DNA from: an uncultured Bacteroidales bacterium
Lineage (GTDB): Bacteria; Bacteroidota; Bacteroidia; Bacteroidales; UBA932
NCBI GenBank assembly: GCA_949297365.1
Contig: CASFSL010000013.1
Coordinates: 1-49,731 of the forward strand
Length of the DNA stretch: 49,731 nt
Direction of reading: 5' to 3'
Shown in pieces: positions 8,333 through 16,422 of this stretch (position 1 is the first letter of the stretch; each line of letters opens with the position of its first letter). The notes under the pieces are model-generated. The model did no database searches. It saw only the letters and a program-made list of their open reading frames with translations, and was not told the origin of the DNA. A program made the translations under genes and the position numbers.

Positions 8333-8370
8333 AAAATAAAGAGAGGTTGAGCCAAATCTGACCCAACCTC
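8333..8370 (-). terminator. Terminator after the Omp28-like lipoprotein gene
   Basis: On the minus strand GAGGTTGGGTC / GGCTCAACCTC forms an 11-bp stem with two G-U pairs and a 6-nt loop, followed by the T-rich TCTTTATTTTG. The G-U pairs are possible only in minus-strand RNA, which fixes the direction. It lies about 77 nt after the stop at 8448. Confidence 0.75.
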
Positions 8371-8447
8371 CCGGACAACTTAAAACACATCAACTAAATT
8401 GTCATTTCGTCGATTTTCTTAAGTATCTTATTCATTTATCTTTGATC

Positions 8448-9851
8448 TTACTCGTACTCAAACACGGCGAAACCGTTTATGGGAATACTTACTGCATTGT
8501 CTATCACATATCCGTAGTCATAATATCCGGCGTAGGTGACATCTCCGGTAAATGTCCCCTTCCTGTTCATCATCACAAGTATATGCAGGTTATTCGGATC
8601 CAGGACCGACTGAGGGACAGGAGCGGAGAATGATTTCTCCAGGAGTCCGTCCGCCTGCAGAGAGACAGGATCGCCCCACATCTGGGTCATCTCGGCCCTG
8701 GCCACATTGTTGTGAACATAATCCGATGAACCACCTGACTGCTCATACACGATGCCGTCCTCCAATACAAAGACGCTCACCAGATACTCACCGGCTTCTT
8801 TGGATGCAATGCTCAGGTCCACCACGACATTACCGTCCTCCAGACGCGCAGTACCGGCCACCATAGTATTTGCAGGAAGATCCTCAACTGCCTCGACTGC
8901 CAGATCATTTATGATTTCCTGCACTATCGCGCTCGGATAGGAGCCGCCTATCTCCGCATAATTGTTCATAAATCCGGCAGGCAGACCGTCTATTCTGAAA
9001 TAGTCCGCATAATCCTCTCCCGCATCATAATTAAGGCCCCCTTCCGACTGCCACACGTGCATGGTAAGAGGCAGAATATGTCTGGGATCCTTCTCGATAG
9101 CGTCCATAAGACCGACATTCATTCTCGGACAGTTGCCGCACCAGGTTGCCGTAAATCTCATCATAACCGAACGGCGCAGGAACTCTCTGCCATAGTCAGC
9201 CTCAAGATTGCCCATCTGTGTCACATTGACGACCGCATTGGTGACACCGTCAACACCATTGAGAGAGATACTGCCCTCGCGGACATTGCCCTCATTGGAA
9301 GCCACAGTCATGTGTATTCTGGATGTCATATACTTGGAGTAAGTACTGCCATCCGACAGCAGCGTCGAGTCATACTCAATGCTGCTCACCTCTATCCAGT
9401 CTTCTACGGGCACGGCCTCGTATTTCACGTTACCCTGCAGGGAAAATGTGTACTCTCCGCCTTTTATGCCCACCATAGCCATGGACGAGACATCGATACC
9501 GGGGGTCACATCCTGAATAACCATGTATTTGGTCGCAACCCCTCCTGCCTCCACAATGAAAGACGACACCCTCTCGCTATGCTCTGGATTAAGCGACTGG
9601 ACATTGATCTGCAGCGTAGCGGTACCGGCCGCTCCGCTGAGAGGCGAGACATAGAACCAGTCTCCCTCGGTCCCCGTCACCTTCCAGCTGTCGTCAAACT
9701 CAAGAGCCACCCCTACCTGCCCCTCGGCATTGGGCACCTGTATAGACTGCCCCAACAGGACCACAGGACTTTCGTCCTCTCCTGCATGGTTGCAGGAGAA
9801 GACGGAAAGACCGATGGCCAATATAATGACCGTATAAAGCAATTTTTTCAT
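8448..9851 (-). CDS. BACON / Omp28-like lipoprotein with thioredoxin-fold CxxC motif
   Basis: A 467-residue lipoprotein with signal peptide MKKLLYTVIILAIGLSVFSC. Two BACON-like domains occupy about residues 30-215: the first has DSWKVTGTEGDWFYVSPLSG and ends KYMVIQDVTPG; the second has KYEAVPVEDWIEVSS and ends VNVTQMG. After these comes an Omp28-type domain with FTATWCGNCPRMNVGLMDAI, a redox-type CGNC motif in a thioredoxin-like fold, then LPLTMHVWQSEGG and DYFRIDGLPAGFMNN. Omp28 relatives are outer-membrane lipoproteins; a thiol-dependent role is suggested by the CxxC but untested. ATG 9857 (MCM...) is an alternative start. It follows the 9879 lipoprotein by about 25 nt, so the two probably form one transcript. 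Confidence 0.78.
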   Translation of the reverse strand: MKKLLYTVIILAIGLSVFSCNHAGEDESPVVLLGQSIQVPNAEGQVGVALEFDDSWKVTGTEGDWFYVSPLSGAAGTATLQINVQSLNPEHSERVSSFIVEAGGVATKYMVIQDVTPGIDVSSMAMVGIKGGEYTFSLQGNVKYEAVPVEDWIEVSSIEYDSTLLSDGSTYSKYMTSRIHMTVASNEGNVREGSISLNGVDGVTNAVVNVTQMGNLEADYGREFLRRSVMMRFTATWCGNCPRMNVGLMDAIEKDPRHILPLTMHVWQSEGGLNYDAGEDYADYFRIDGLPAGFMNNYAEIGGSYPSAIVQEIINDLAVEAVEDLPANTMVAGTARLEDGNVVVDLSIASKEAGEYLVSVFVLEDGIVYEQSGGSSDYVHNNVARAEMTQMWGDPVSLQADGLLEKSFSAPVPQSVLDPNNLHILVMMNRKGTFTGDVTYAGYYDYGYVIDNAVSIPINGFAVFEYE

Positions 9852-9878
9852 ACACATCTGATTATCAATCCGACAATA

Positions 9879-11474
9879 CTATTCTGAGAGAACCATATCG
9901 CCTGTCCATGTGCCATAGAACTCATTGGCAAGAGGCGAGTCGTCAATAAACCGGAACTCTATAGTATAGTTACCGTTTCCGTTATTAGTAATCTCCAAGG
10001 TTCCTCCTGTAGCCGGCGCAACTGACTGAGGTTTGCCGTCAGCACCGAAGTCCCCTTTGAACCAAGTGTAAATATAGCCAAAGTAATACTCGCCGGCAAT
10101 AAACTCTCCAGGCAGAGGATCCCTGTTGTCCGGACTGTCAGCAGCGACTGAATATTTTCCAGACGGTATCCCGTCCTCAACACCTTCAGTATCTACTATA
10201 ATATCTATCTTTATCTCATCTCCGGAGACTCCGTCCGACGGCTTGATGTCCAGCTCCCAGTTGTTATACCCGTTACCGAAATAGTTGGGATGGAACTCGG
10301 CAGTCATTACCGCACCGTCAAGGTCAAGTTCCCTGTCTTCGGTCAGGGTAGACTTCCATTCTCCTACCAGCTCTTCCGTAGTGAACGTCTTGAGCACCGG
10401 AACAGAATTGAATATGCCTGTATACAGGTCCACTGCCATAGCAAAACCGGTATATACTGTGGACGGAGCAAGCTCATCAACCAGATAAGAGTCCGGTCCG
10501 ATGGATGAGAGAGGCTTGATTATATCTTCTATCGGCAGGTTTATACCGCCAAGTGCAAGCATCTCGTCTATGAGGCCATTGATATATACCTGATAGCTTT
10601 CCCTGATCTGATCAGGTGTATAATCGGAGCCCTCCGCAGTGGAGAACATGTAGTAAACCTCGTTGTCGTCAGGGGTAACAGACATCATAACCGTAGTGCT
10701 GGTCACATCCGTGTACTCAATGGTAAAGTCAACATCCACCATCGGCATATCTTTGGTCGTAAATGCCTCATAAGCAACCTCGGAGAGCTTCTCCAACTCA
10801 GGTGTCAAACCTATGGCATACACAACATAGTCAGTTGCCGGAAGCATGCCTTTTGCACTCACATTCAGGGTATCTCCATAGATAAGCAGACTTTGCTCGA
10901 TATAGTCGGCCAACGTAAGCCCGGCTGAGTTCGCCCTCTCCTCTATGGTAAGAAGGCTGTAATTGAAATACTCATCAAATGAATCGAAGGAGTCCCAGGT
11001 AGTCTTGTCCACAAGCATATTGATATAAGGCATCTCCTGATCCTTGGCAATGATATCCCATGTAGCCGACATATAGTCGACTTCCTTCATGGTTATCCGA
11101 TATGCAGGTATCTCCCCGCCTTCGCCCTGGATCACCTTAAGTTCAATACTGAGTGTGCCGTACGAGAGATTAATCGAAGCCTCTCTGGTCTTCTCCTCCT
11201 CGTTGGCCAGGACATCGAATGTCACTTTGCCGAATGCGGAGTGCGCGTCAAGCTCCGTTATCCAGTCCACGCCTTCCTGAACTTCCGCTGTCACCGCGTC
11301 GTTCGTAGGATTCTTTATATCATAAAGGAATTCGAAACTGCCTCCGGCCATGTCTACATTGAAGGTAGTCTCGCTTAAAGGGGTGAACTGTGTAGAGGTC
11401 TTATCGTCCTTGTGGCAGGATACAGACAGGACAGCCGCTGCGGCTGCGAGTAAGAAAAATGCTGCTTTTCTCAT
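9879..11474 (-). CDS. BACON-type surface lipoprotein, long paralogue
   Basis: A 531-residue lipoprotein with lipobox SVSC after an Ala-rich signal peptide. The BACON-like domain (FEFLYDIKNPTNDAVTAEV, GVDWITELDAHSAFGKVTF) is followed by two copies of the module shared with the 5405 lipoprotein: YRITMKEVDYMSATWDII ... TDYVVYAIGLTPE and VDFTIEYTDVTSTTVMMSV ... STVYTGFAMAVDLYTG. An additional C-terminal beta domain (about 375-531: LVGEWKSTLTEDRELDLDG, PSGKYSVAADSPDN, NYTIEFRFIDDSP, YGTWTGDMVLSE) is not present in the shorter paralogue. Role unknown, presumably surface exposed. It is the first gene of a two-gene unit with the Omp28-like lipoprotein. Confidence 0.72.
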   Translation of the reverse strand: MRKAAFFLLAAAAAVLSVSCHKDDKTSTQFTPLSETTFNVDMAGGSFEFLYDIKNPTNDAVTAEVQEGVDWITELDAHSAFGKVTFDVLANEEEKTREASINLSYGTLSIELKVIQGEGGEIPAYRITMKEVDYMSATWDIIAKDQEMPYINMLVDKTTWDSFDSFDEYFNYSLLTIEERANSAGLTLADYIEQSLLIYGDTLNVSAKGMLPATDYVVYAIGLTPELEKLSEVAYEAFTTKDMPMVDVDFTIEYTDVTSTTVMMSVTPDDNEVYYMFSTAEGSDYTPDQIRESYQVYINGLIDEMLALGGINLPIEDIIKPLSSIGPDSYLVDELAPSTVYTGFAMAVDLYTGIFNSVPVLKTFTTEELVGEWKSTLTEDRELDLDGAVMTAEFHPNYFGNGYNNWELDIKPSDGVSGDEIKIDIIVDTEGVEDGIPSGKYSVAADSPDNRDPLPGEFIAGEYYFGYIYTWFKGDFGADGKPQSVAPATGGTLEITNNGNGNYTIEFRFIDDSPLANEFYGTWTGDMVLSE

Positions 11475-11511
11475 ATGCTAAAATTTTAGTTGATGATTTG
11501 TTTGTCTGTCA

Positions 11512-11543
11512 CAAATGTACGTCAGCATATGATACTCTGCAAA
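11512..11543 (-). promoter_or_regulatory. Predicted promoter of the 9879-8448 lipoprotein operon
   Basis: Minus strand: TTTG (11540-11543), 20-nt spacer, TACATTTG (11512-11519), a full match to the Bacteroidota consensus. The start codon is 37 nt downstream. The -33 element directly follows the U-tract of the ychF terminator. Confidence 0.75.
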
Positions 11544-11544
11544 T

Positions 11545-11585
11545 ATAAAAAATGGCAATTTGACAAATTTGCCGAATTGCCATTT
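11545..11585 (-). terminator. Rho-independent terminator of ychF
   Basis: Minus strand: AAATGGCAATT / AATTGCCATTT, an 11-bp perfect stem with an inner CAAATTTG palindrome in the loop, followed by TTTTTTATATTT. It begins 22 nt after the ychF stop. Its sequence resembles the inverted repeat at 6555-6580. Confidence 0.8.
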
Positions 11586-11606
11586 ATTGGATTATCAAGG
11601 GTTATT

Positions 11607-12710
11607 CTAGACATTGAAAAGGAAGTGCATGATGTCGCCGTCCTCCACGGTGTAATCCTTGCCCTGGACTGCCAGACGGCCGGCTGCACGGCACTCCGCC
11701 TCGGAGCCGTACTTGACGAAATCATCGTACTTGATGACCTCGGCCCGGATAAAGCCTTTTTCAAAATCGGTATGTATTACTCCCGCTGCACGCGGTGCCT
11801 TGTCCCCTTTATGTATGGTCCAGGCGCGGACCTCAGGCTCTCCCGCCGTAAAATATGTGCGCAGGCCGAGCAGGTCATAGGCAGCGCGGATCAGTCTCTC
11901 AATACCGGAATGCTCCAGTCCCAGTTCCTCAAGGAACATCTGACGCTCCTCATAGCTGTCCAGTTCGGCAATCTCGGACTCTATCTTGGCCGCAATGACC
12001 AGGACTCCGGCATCCTCGTCCTTGACAGCCTCCTTCACTTTATCAACATAGGCGTTGCCGTTTGCGGCCGAAGCCTCGTCCACATTGCAGACATAGAGCA
12101 CCGGCTTGGCTGTGAGCAGGAAGAACTCCCGGGCGATCTTCTCGTCCTCAGGATTGTCCAGCACCACTGTACGGGCAGACTTGCCGGCCTCCAGCGCAGC
12201 CTTGTAGCGCAGAAGTATCTCGCAGGCCTTTCTGGCGTGCTTGTCTCCTCCGGTCAGAGCCTGCTTCTGGAGTTTGGACAGACGGTTTTCCACTGTCTCC
12301 AGATCCTTTATCTGAAGCTCCATGTCGATTATCTCCTTGTCCCTTACCGGGTCCACGCTGCCGTCCACATGGGTGACATTGGGATCGTCAAAACAACGAA
12401 GTACATGAAGAATCGCATCTGTCTCGCGGATATTTGCCAGAAACTGATTGCCCAGCCCCTCGCCTTTGCTCGCGCCCTTGACCAGACCGGCGATATCCAC
12501 TATCTCCACCGTAGCAGGCACGACCCGTTTGGGATGCACCAGCGACTCCAGCACCTGAAGCCGGGGATCCGGCACGGTAGTCGAGCCGATATTGGGTTCG
12601 ATGGTACAGAAAGGGAAATTGGCCGCCTGGGCCTTTCCGGAACTGATACAGTTGAAGAGGGTGGATTTCCCCACATTGGGAAGTCCGACTATTCCGCATT
12701 TCAGAGACAT
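11607..12710 (-). CDS. ychF: Redox-regulated ATPase YchF (Obg family)
   Basis: A 367-residue universal P-loop NTPase of the Obg family that binds ribosomes and prefers ATP. The G1 motif GLPNVGKST lies at residues 8-16, the switch/G3 segment VDIAGLVKGASKGEGLGNQF follows, and the G4 site reads NVDE instead of NKxD, as in ATP-preferring YchF proteins. The C-terminal TGS-like domain includes FTAGEPEVRAWT and HTDFEKGFIRAEV and ends DGDIMHFLFNV. Length matches the family. It follows the YidE-type transporter by 18 nt on the same strand, at the distal end of the dnaE-fbp-transporter-ychF run, and is closed by a clear terminator. Confidence 0.97.
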   Translation of the reverse strand: MSLKCGIVGLPNVGKSTLFNCISSGKAQAANFPFCTIEPNIGSTTVPDPRLQVLESLVHPKRVVPATVEIVDIAGLVKGASKGEGLGNQFLANIRETDAILHVLRCFDDPNVTHVDGSVDPVRDKEIIDMELQIKDLETVENRLSKLQKQALTGGDKHARKACEILLRYKAALEAGKSARTVVLDNPEDEKIAREFFLLTAKPVLYVCNVDEASAANGNAYVDKVKEAVKDEDAGVLVIAAKIESEIAELDSYEERQMFLEELGLEHSGIERLIRAAYDLLGLRTYFTAGEPEVRAWTIHKGDKAPRAAGVIHTDFEKGFIRAEVIKYDDFVKYGSEAECRAAGRLAVQGKDYTVEDGDIMHFLFNV

Positions 12711-12728
12711 ATCTTAAATATTTTTCAT

Positions 12729-14384
12729 TTACAAAACCATCAGCTGGGCCACTATCACCCTCAGGAACATGGACAGAGGATATACCGTCGCATAAGCCAC
12801 TGCTATCCTGGACTCGTCAAACGTACTGTTCATGAAGGCCAGGGCCGTAGGATTGGTATGCGAGCCGCACACCAGACCGGAAATGGAATAATAGTCCAGT
12901 TTGAAGACCAGTCTTGCCAGGGTGCAGACTATAATCAGCGGAATCACCGTTATCAGGAAACCGTAGAGAATCCACATATATCCGCCGCCGACGAGCGCCT
13001 CCACGAATCCCTGACCTGCCCCCAGACCGACTGCCGCCAGGAAAAGCGTTATGCCCACCTCGCGGAGCATCATGTTGGAGCTGGCCGTCGTGTATGTGAC
13101 CATACCGAAATTGGGGCCGAAACGGGCTATGAGTATCGCCACCACCAGAGAACCACCGGCAAGCCCGAGCTTGAGCGGCTGGGACAGTCCGGGCAGCATG
13201 ATGGGGATGGAGCCGACTATGATACCGAAGAATATACCTATGAATATAGGGATCAGCTTGGGTTCCCTCAGTTTCCGGACCTGATTGCCGACAAGATTCG
13301 CCACTTTGTCTATGGCACTCTGGGCTCCAACCACCATTATACGGTCACCCAACTGCAGATGCAGTCCCGGGCCGGCAGTAAGGTCGATACCGGCACGGTT
13401 GACTCTTGTGATATTGAGACCGAACTGGGCCCTTATGTTAAGCTCGCCCAGGCTCTTGCCGTTGACACTGCTGTTGGTGACCACCAAACGTCTGGAGACC
13501 AGATTGGTATCCAGTTTCTCCCACGCGCTCTGATCCATCTCCAGTTTCTTGCCGATAAAGGCAACTACCACATCCGCATTGGCCGCCGACGTGATGACCA
13601 GAAGCTTGTCTCCCTGCTTGACAACTGAGTTGGACGTAGGAATCTCCATATGTCCGTCGGGATGATACTGACGCGAGACCACAAAATGACGGTTCAGGAG
13701 ATGGTCCACTTCCGATATCGTCCTGCCGAATATAGCCTCGTTGCGCACTTCTACGGCTATCTTGCAGGCACTGTCCTTGCTCGTCTCCTGCTTCTCGACT
13801 ATCTCCTTCTCCTTTTTAAGATCGACCCGGAATATCGCCCTGGCCCCGAGCAGCGTGAGTATGACACCCACGACTCCCAGAGGATAGGCCACCGCATAAC
13901 CGGTCGCGATAGTATTGTCCGCAGCTCCGGTAATCTCAGCGACAGTCTGCTGGGCCGCACCGAGACCGGGCGTATTGGTCACCGCTCCGGACATGACTCC
14001 CACCATCGTAGGCATGGGAGTACCGGTTATCAGATGTATGGCCACCGTTATCACGACTCCCAGAACGACAATCATGACCGCGAGCATGTTCATCCGCATT
14101 CCGCCTTTCTTGAACGAGGCGAAGAAACCCGGACCGACCTGCAGACCGAGAGAGAAGACAAAAAGTATGAGTCCGAAGTCACTGACGAAACTTCGGACTG
14201 ATTCGTTGATTGTAAAGCCGAAATGCGACAGGAGAATACCCACGAAGAGTATCCACGTCACTCCCAGGGATACGCCGAAGACCTTTATCTTGCCGAGCAT
14301 TATCCCGAGCGCGATTACAATGGCTATAATCAGAATCGCGTGTGCTACGCTGTCTGAGAATAAAAGTTGGTTCAACCATTCCAT
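12729..14384 (-). CDS. YidE/AspT-type transporter with two RCK-C (TrkA-C) domains
   Basis: A 551-residue inner-membrane protein of the aspartate:alanine exchanger (AspT/YidE/YbjL) family. An N-terminal set of about five hydrophobic spans (from ILIIAIVIALGIMLGKI) is followed by a cytoplasmic region with two TrkA-C-like domains, about residues 205-290 (KIAVEVRNEAIFGRTISEVD ... LLVITSAAN) and 290-375 (VVTNSSVNGKSLGELNIRAQ ... GDRIMVVGA). A second membrane half follows (IPIFIGIFFGIIVGSIPIML to YATVYPLSMFLRVIVAQ). The substrate cannot be predicted; relatives move dicarboxylates or amino acids. It sits 32 nt after fbp and 18 nt before ychF. A TACATTTG -7-like element (14405-14412) overlaps the fbp 3' end and may give internal transcription. 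Confidence 0.88.
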   Translation of the reverse strand: MEWLNQLLFSDSVAHAILIIAIVIALGIMLGKIKVFGVSLGVTWILFVGILLSHFGFTINESVRSFVSDFGLILFVFSLGLQVGPGFFASFKKGGMRMNMLAVMIVVLGVVITVAIHLITGTPMPTMVGVMSGAVTNTPGLGAAQQTVAEITGAADNTIATGYAVAYPLGVVGVILTLLGARAIFRVDLKKEKEIVEKQETSKDSACKIAVEVRNEAIFGRTISEVDHLLNRHFVVSRQYHPDGHMEIPTSNSVVKQGDKLLVITSAANADVVVAFIGKKLEMDQSAWEKLDTNLVSRRLVVTNSSVNGKSLGELNIRAQFGLNITRVNRAGIDLTAGPGLHLQLGDRIMVVGAQSAIDKVANLVGNQVRKLREPKLIPIFIGIFFGIIVGSIPIMLPGLSQPLKLGLAGGSLVVAILIARFGPNFGMVTYTTASSNMMLREVGITLFLAAVGLGAGQGFVEALVGGGYMWILYGFLITVIPLIIVCTLARLVFKLDYYSISGLVCGSHTNPTALAFMNSTFDESRIAVAYATVYPLSMFLRVIVAQLMVL

Positions 14385-14416
14385 ATCATACGCAAATAAG
14401 CGCGCAAATGTAGCAC

Positions 14417-16393
14417 TTATTTACGAGAGGACGGAATATTTTTTTCAAAAATAAGTCCCGCACGATAGGCCGCCAGCAGACGCTTGAGGTCCTTTATCTG
14501 CTCTTTCAGCTCTTTTCCCACATCGGTATCGCCCACCAGGGTGCGCTTGTCCACGGACTCCACGACGCGGGTCAGGGACTTGATGTCCACCCCGTCCCGC
14601 ACGGCTCTGTCTATGGACTTGAACGGCTCGTGCTGGGCCAGCATCAGACCGTATGAGTTGTAAATCAGCGTATAGCCTGCGATACCGGTCTCGGACTGAT
14701 ACGGCTTGGAATATCCTCCGTCGATTACCAGCAGACGGCCTCCCGCCTTGATGGGAGACTCGCCTTTCTTGGTCTTGACCGGCACATGGCCGTTGATGAT
14801 GTGGGTATGCTCTCCGTGCAGGCCGAACTCGTCGAGAATCATCTCACAGATGTCCTTACGGTCCTTGTACTGCGAGTAGTAGCCCAGCGTCTCCTTGTGA
14901 GTCTCCTTCTCGGCTATGAAATACCTCTCGAAAGTGGCCATCTTGTCCTTGTCAAACGGAGGAGCGTAGGGGCCGCACCACAGATACCACATGAAATCCT
15001 GGGCATAGGCCTTGAGCTTCATGTCCTTCTCCTCATAATAAGCCGCCCGGGCCACCTTGTCCACCATATCGAACAGGGCCTTCCCCTTATACGGCTTGCC
15101 CAGTATCACAAGTTCCTTGAACGAGCCGTCCGCGTTCAGGGGCATGGAGGCGTGGAACAGCAGGTTGGAGTTCCGCACCAGATACAGCGAGCCCTTAGAG
15201 TAGAGACAGCGGATATGCTTGTCCAGCTGGGCATTGTTGGTAAAGTTGCCCAGCAGCTTGGTCACCACGCTCTTCTCCTCGGCTGTCAGCCTGTACGGAT
15301 GCTCCCGGTCTATGGTGGGAAAATTCATATCCTTCATCGCATAGTCCTTGTCCCCCACCCGGACTGTACCGTGCTCGAAGTCTATCTTGTCCAGCAGGTT
15401 GCGGTCAGACATACCGAACTCCCTGCGGCGGTGTATCACATCTCCTTCCAGCTTGAACTGTATGACGGTCATCGCCTTGTGCATCCTGGATATGAGAGTC
15501 AGCGTCTTGTCATCATACTTTGAGCCGGCATCCACCTTGGGCTTGAAGCAGGCACAGGGATCGTCGGCATAGACGTCCATGGCAAATGTGGCCAGCGGCA
15601 GCAGATTGACTCCGTAACCGTCCTCCAGAGTCTCCAGATTGGCGTATCTGAGGCATATGCGCACCACGTTGGCCATACATGCGGCACTTCCGGCGGCGGC
15701 ACCCATCCAGATGATGTCGTGATTGCCCCACTGGAAGTCCACATTGTGGTAACCGCAGAGCATATCCATGATCTTGTGCGCTCCGGGACCGCGGTCGTAG
15801 ATGTCACCGAGCACGTGCAGAGTGTCGATGGTCAGACGCTGTATCACATACGCGATGGCGCAGATGAAGCTGTCCGCCGAGCCGGTCTCTATTATGGTGT
15901 TGAGTATCGAGTAGATATACTCATGCTTGTTGTTGTCGTTGAGCGACTCGTGTATGAGCTCCTCTATGATGTAGGAATACTCGGGCGGCAGAGCCTTGCG
16001 GACCTTGGAACGGGTGTACTTGGAAGCCGCCACCTCCAGCACCCTGACCATATTGACCAGATTGATCTTGTACCAGTCCGACATGTTCTTCTCCTTGGCC
16101 TTGACCAGTTTGAGTTTCTGCTCGGGATAATAGATGAGCGTACACAGCTCTTTCTTCTCGTTCTCCTTGAGCTGGAAACCGAAGAGTTCGTCCACCTTGC
16201 GTCTTATGACACCTGAAGCGTTGCGGAGCACGTGCTGAAACGCATCGTACTCCCCGTGCAGGTCCGTCACGAAATGCTCGGTGCCTTTCGGGAGATTGAG
16301 AATCGCCTCCAGATTGATTATTTCAGTGCTGGCAGCCTGCACTGTAGGAAAGCTTTTGGATAAAAGCTCGAGATATTTGAGATCTTTCGCCAT
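14417..16393 (-). CDS. fbp: Fructose-1,6-bisphosphatase class III
   Basis: A 658-residue class III FBPase, the form found in Firmicutes and Bacteroidota, which hydrolyses fructose-1,6-bisphosphate to fructose-6-phosphate in gluconeogenesis. The calcineurin-like metallophosphoesterase core is complete: TDLHGEYDAF near residue 45, LGDIYDRGPGAHK, WGNHDIIWMGAA and NGHVPVKTKKGESP, providing the metal-binding Asp, Asn and His residues. Length is normal. The start ATG 16393 gives MAKDLKYLELLSKSFPTVQ, a typical N-terminus. It lies 29 nt after dnaE and is probably read through from it. Confidence 0.96.
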   Translation of the reverse strand: MAKDLKYLELLSKSFPTVQAASTEIINLEAILNLPKGTEHFVTDLHGEYDAFQHVLRNASGVIRRKVDELFGFQLKENEKKELCTLIYYPEQKLKLVKAKEKNMSDWYKINLVNMVRVLEVAASKYTRSKVRKALPPEYSYIIEELIHESLNDNNKHEYIYSILNTIIETGSADSFICAIAYVIQRLTIDTLHVLGDIYDRGPGAHKIMDMLCGYHNVDFQWGNHDIIWMGAAAGSAACMANVVRICLRYANLETLEDGYGVNLLPLATFAMDVYADDPCACFKPKVDAGSKYDDKTLTLISRMHKAMTVIQFKLEGDVIHRRREFGMSDRNLLDKIDFEHGTVRVGDKDYAMKDMNFPTIDREHPYRLTAEEKSVVTKLLGNFTNNAQLDKHIRCLYSKGSLYLVRNSNLLFHASMPLNADGSFKELVILGKPYKGKALFDMVDKVARAAYYEEKDMKLKAYAQDFMWYLWCGPYAPPFDKDKMATFERYFIAEKETHKETLGYYSQYKDRKDICEMILDEFGLHGEHTHIINGHVPVKTKKGESPIKAGGRLLVIDGGYSKPYQSETGIAGYTLIYNSYGLMLAQHEPFKSIDRAVRDGVDIKSLTRVVESVDKRTLVGDTDVGKELKEQIKDLKRLLAAYRAGLIFEKNIPSSRK

Positions 16394-16422
16394 ACCGACA
16401 GTTTTTCAGAGTGTTGATGTTT

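Noticed and set aside
11490-13628. 712-codon open frame on the plus strand opposite ychF and the YidE-type transporter
   Set aside because: It lies antisense to two clear family genes, encodes His/Gln/Arg-rich sequence with no domain, and is explained by their codon bias.
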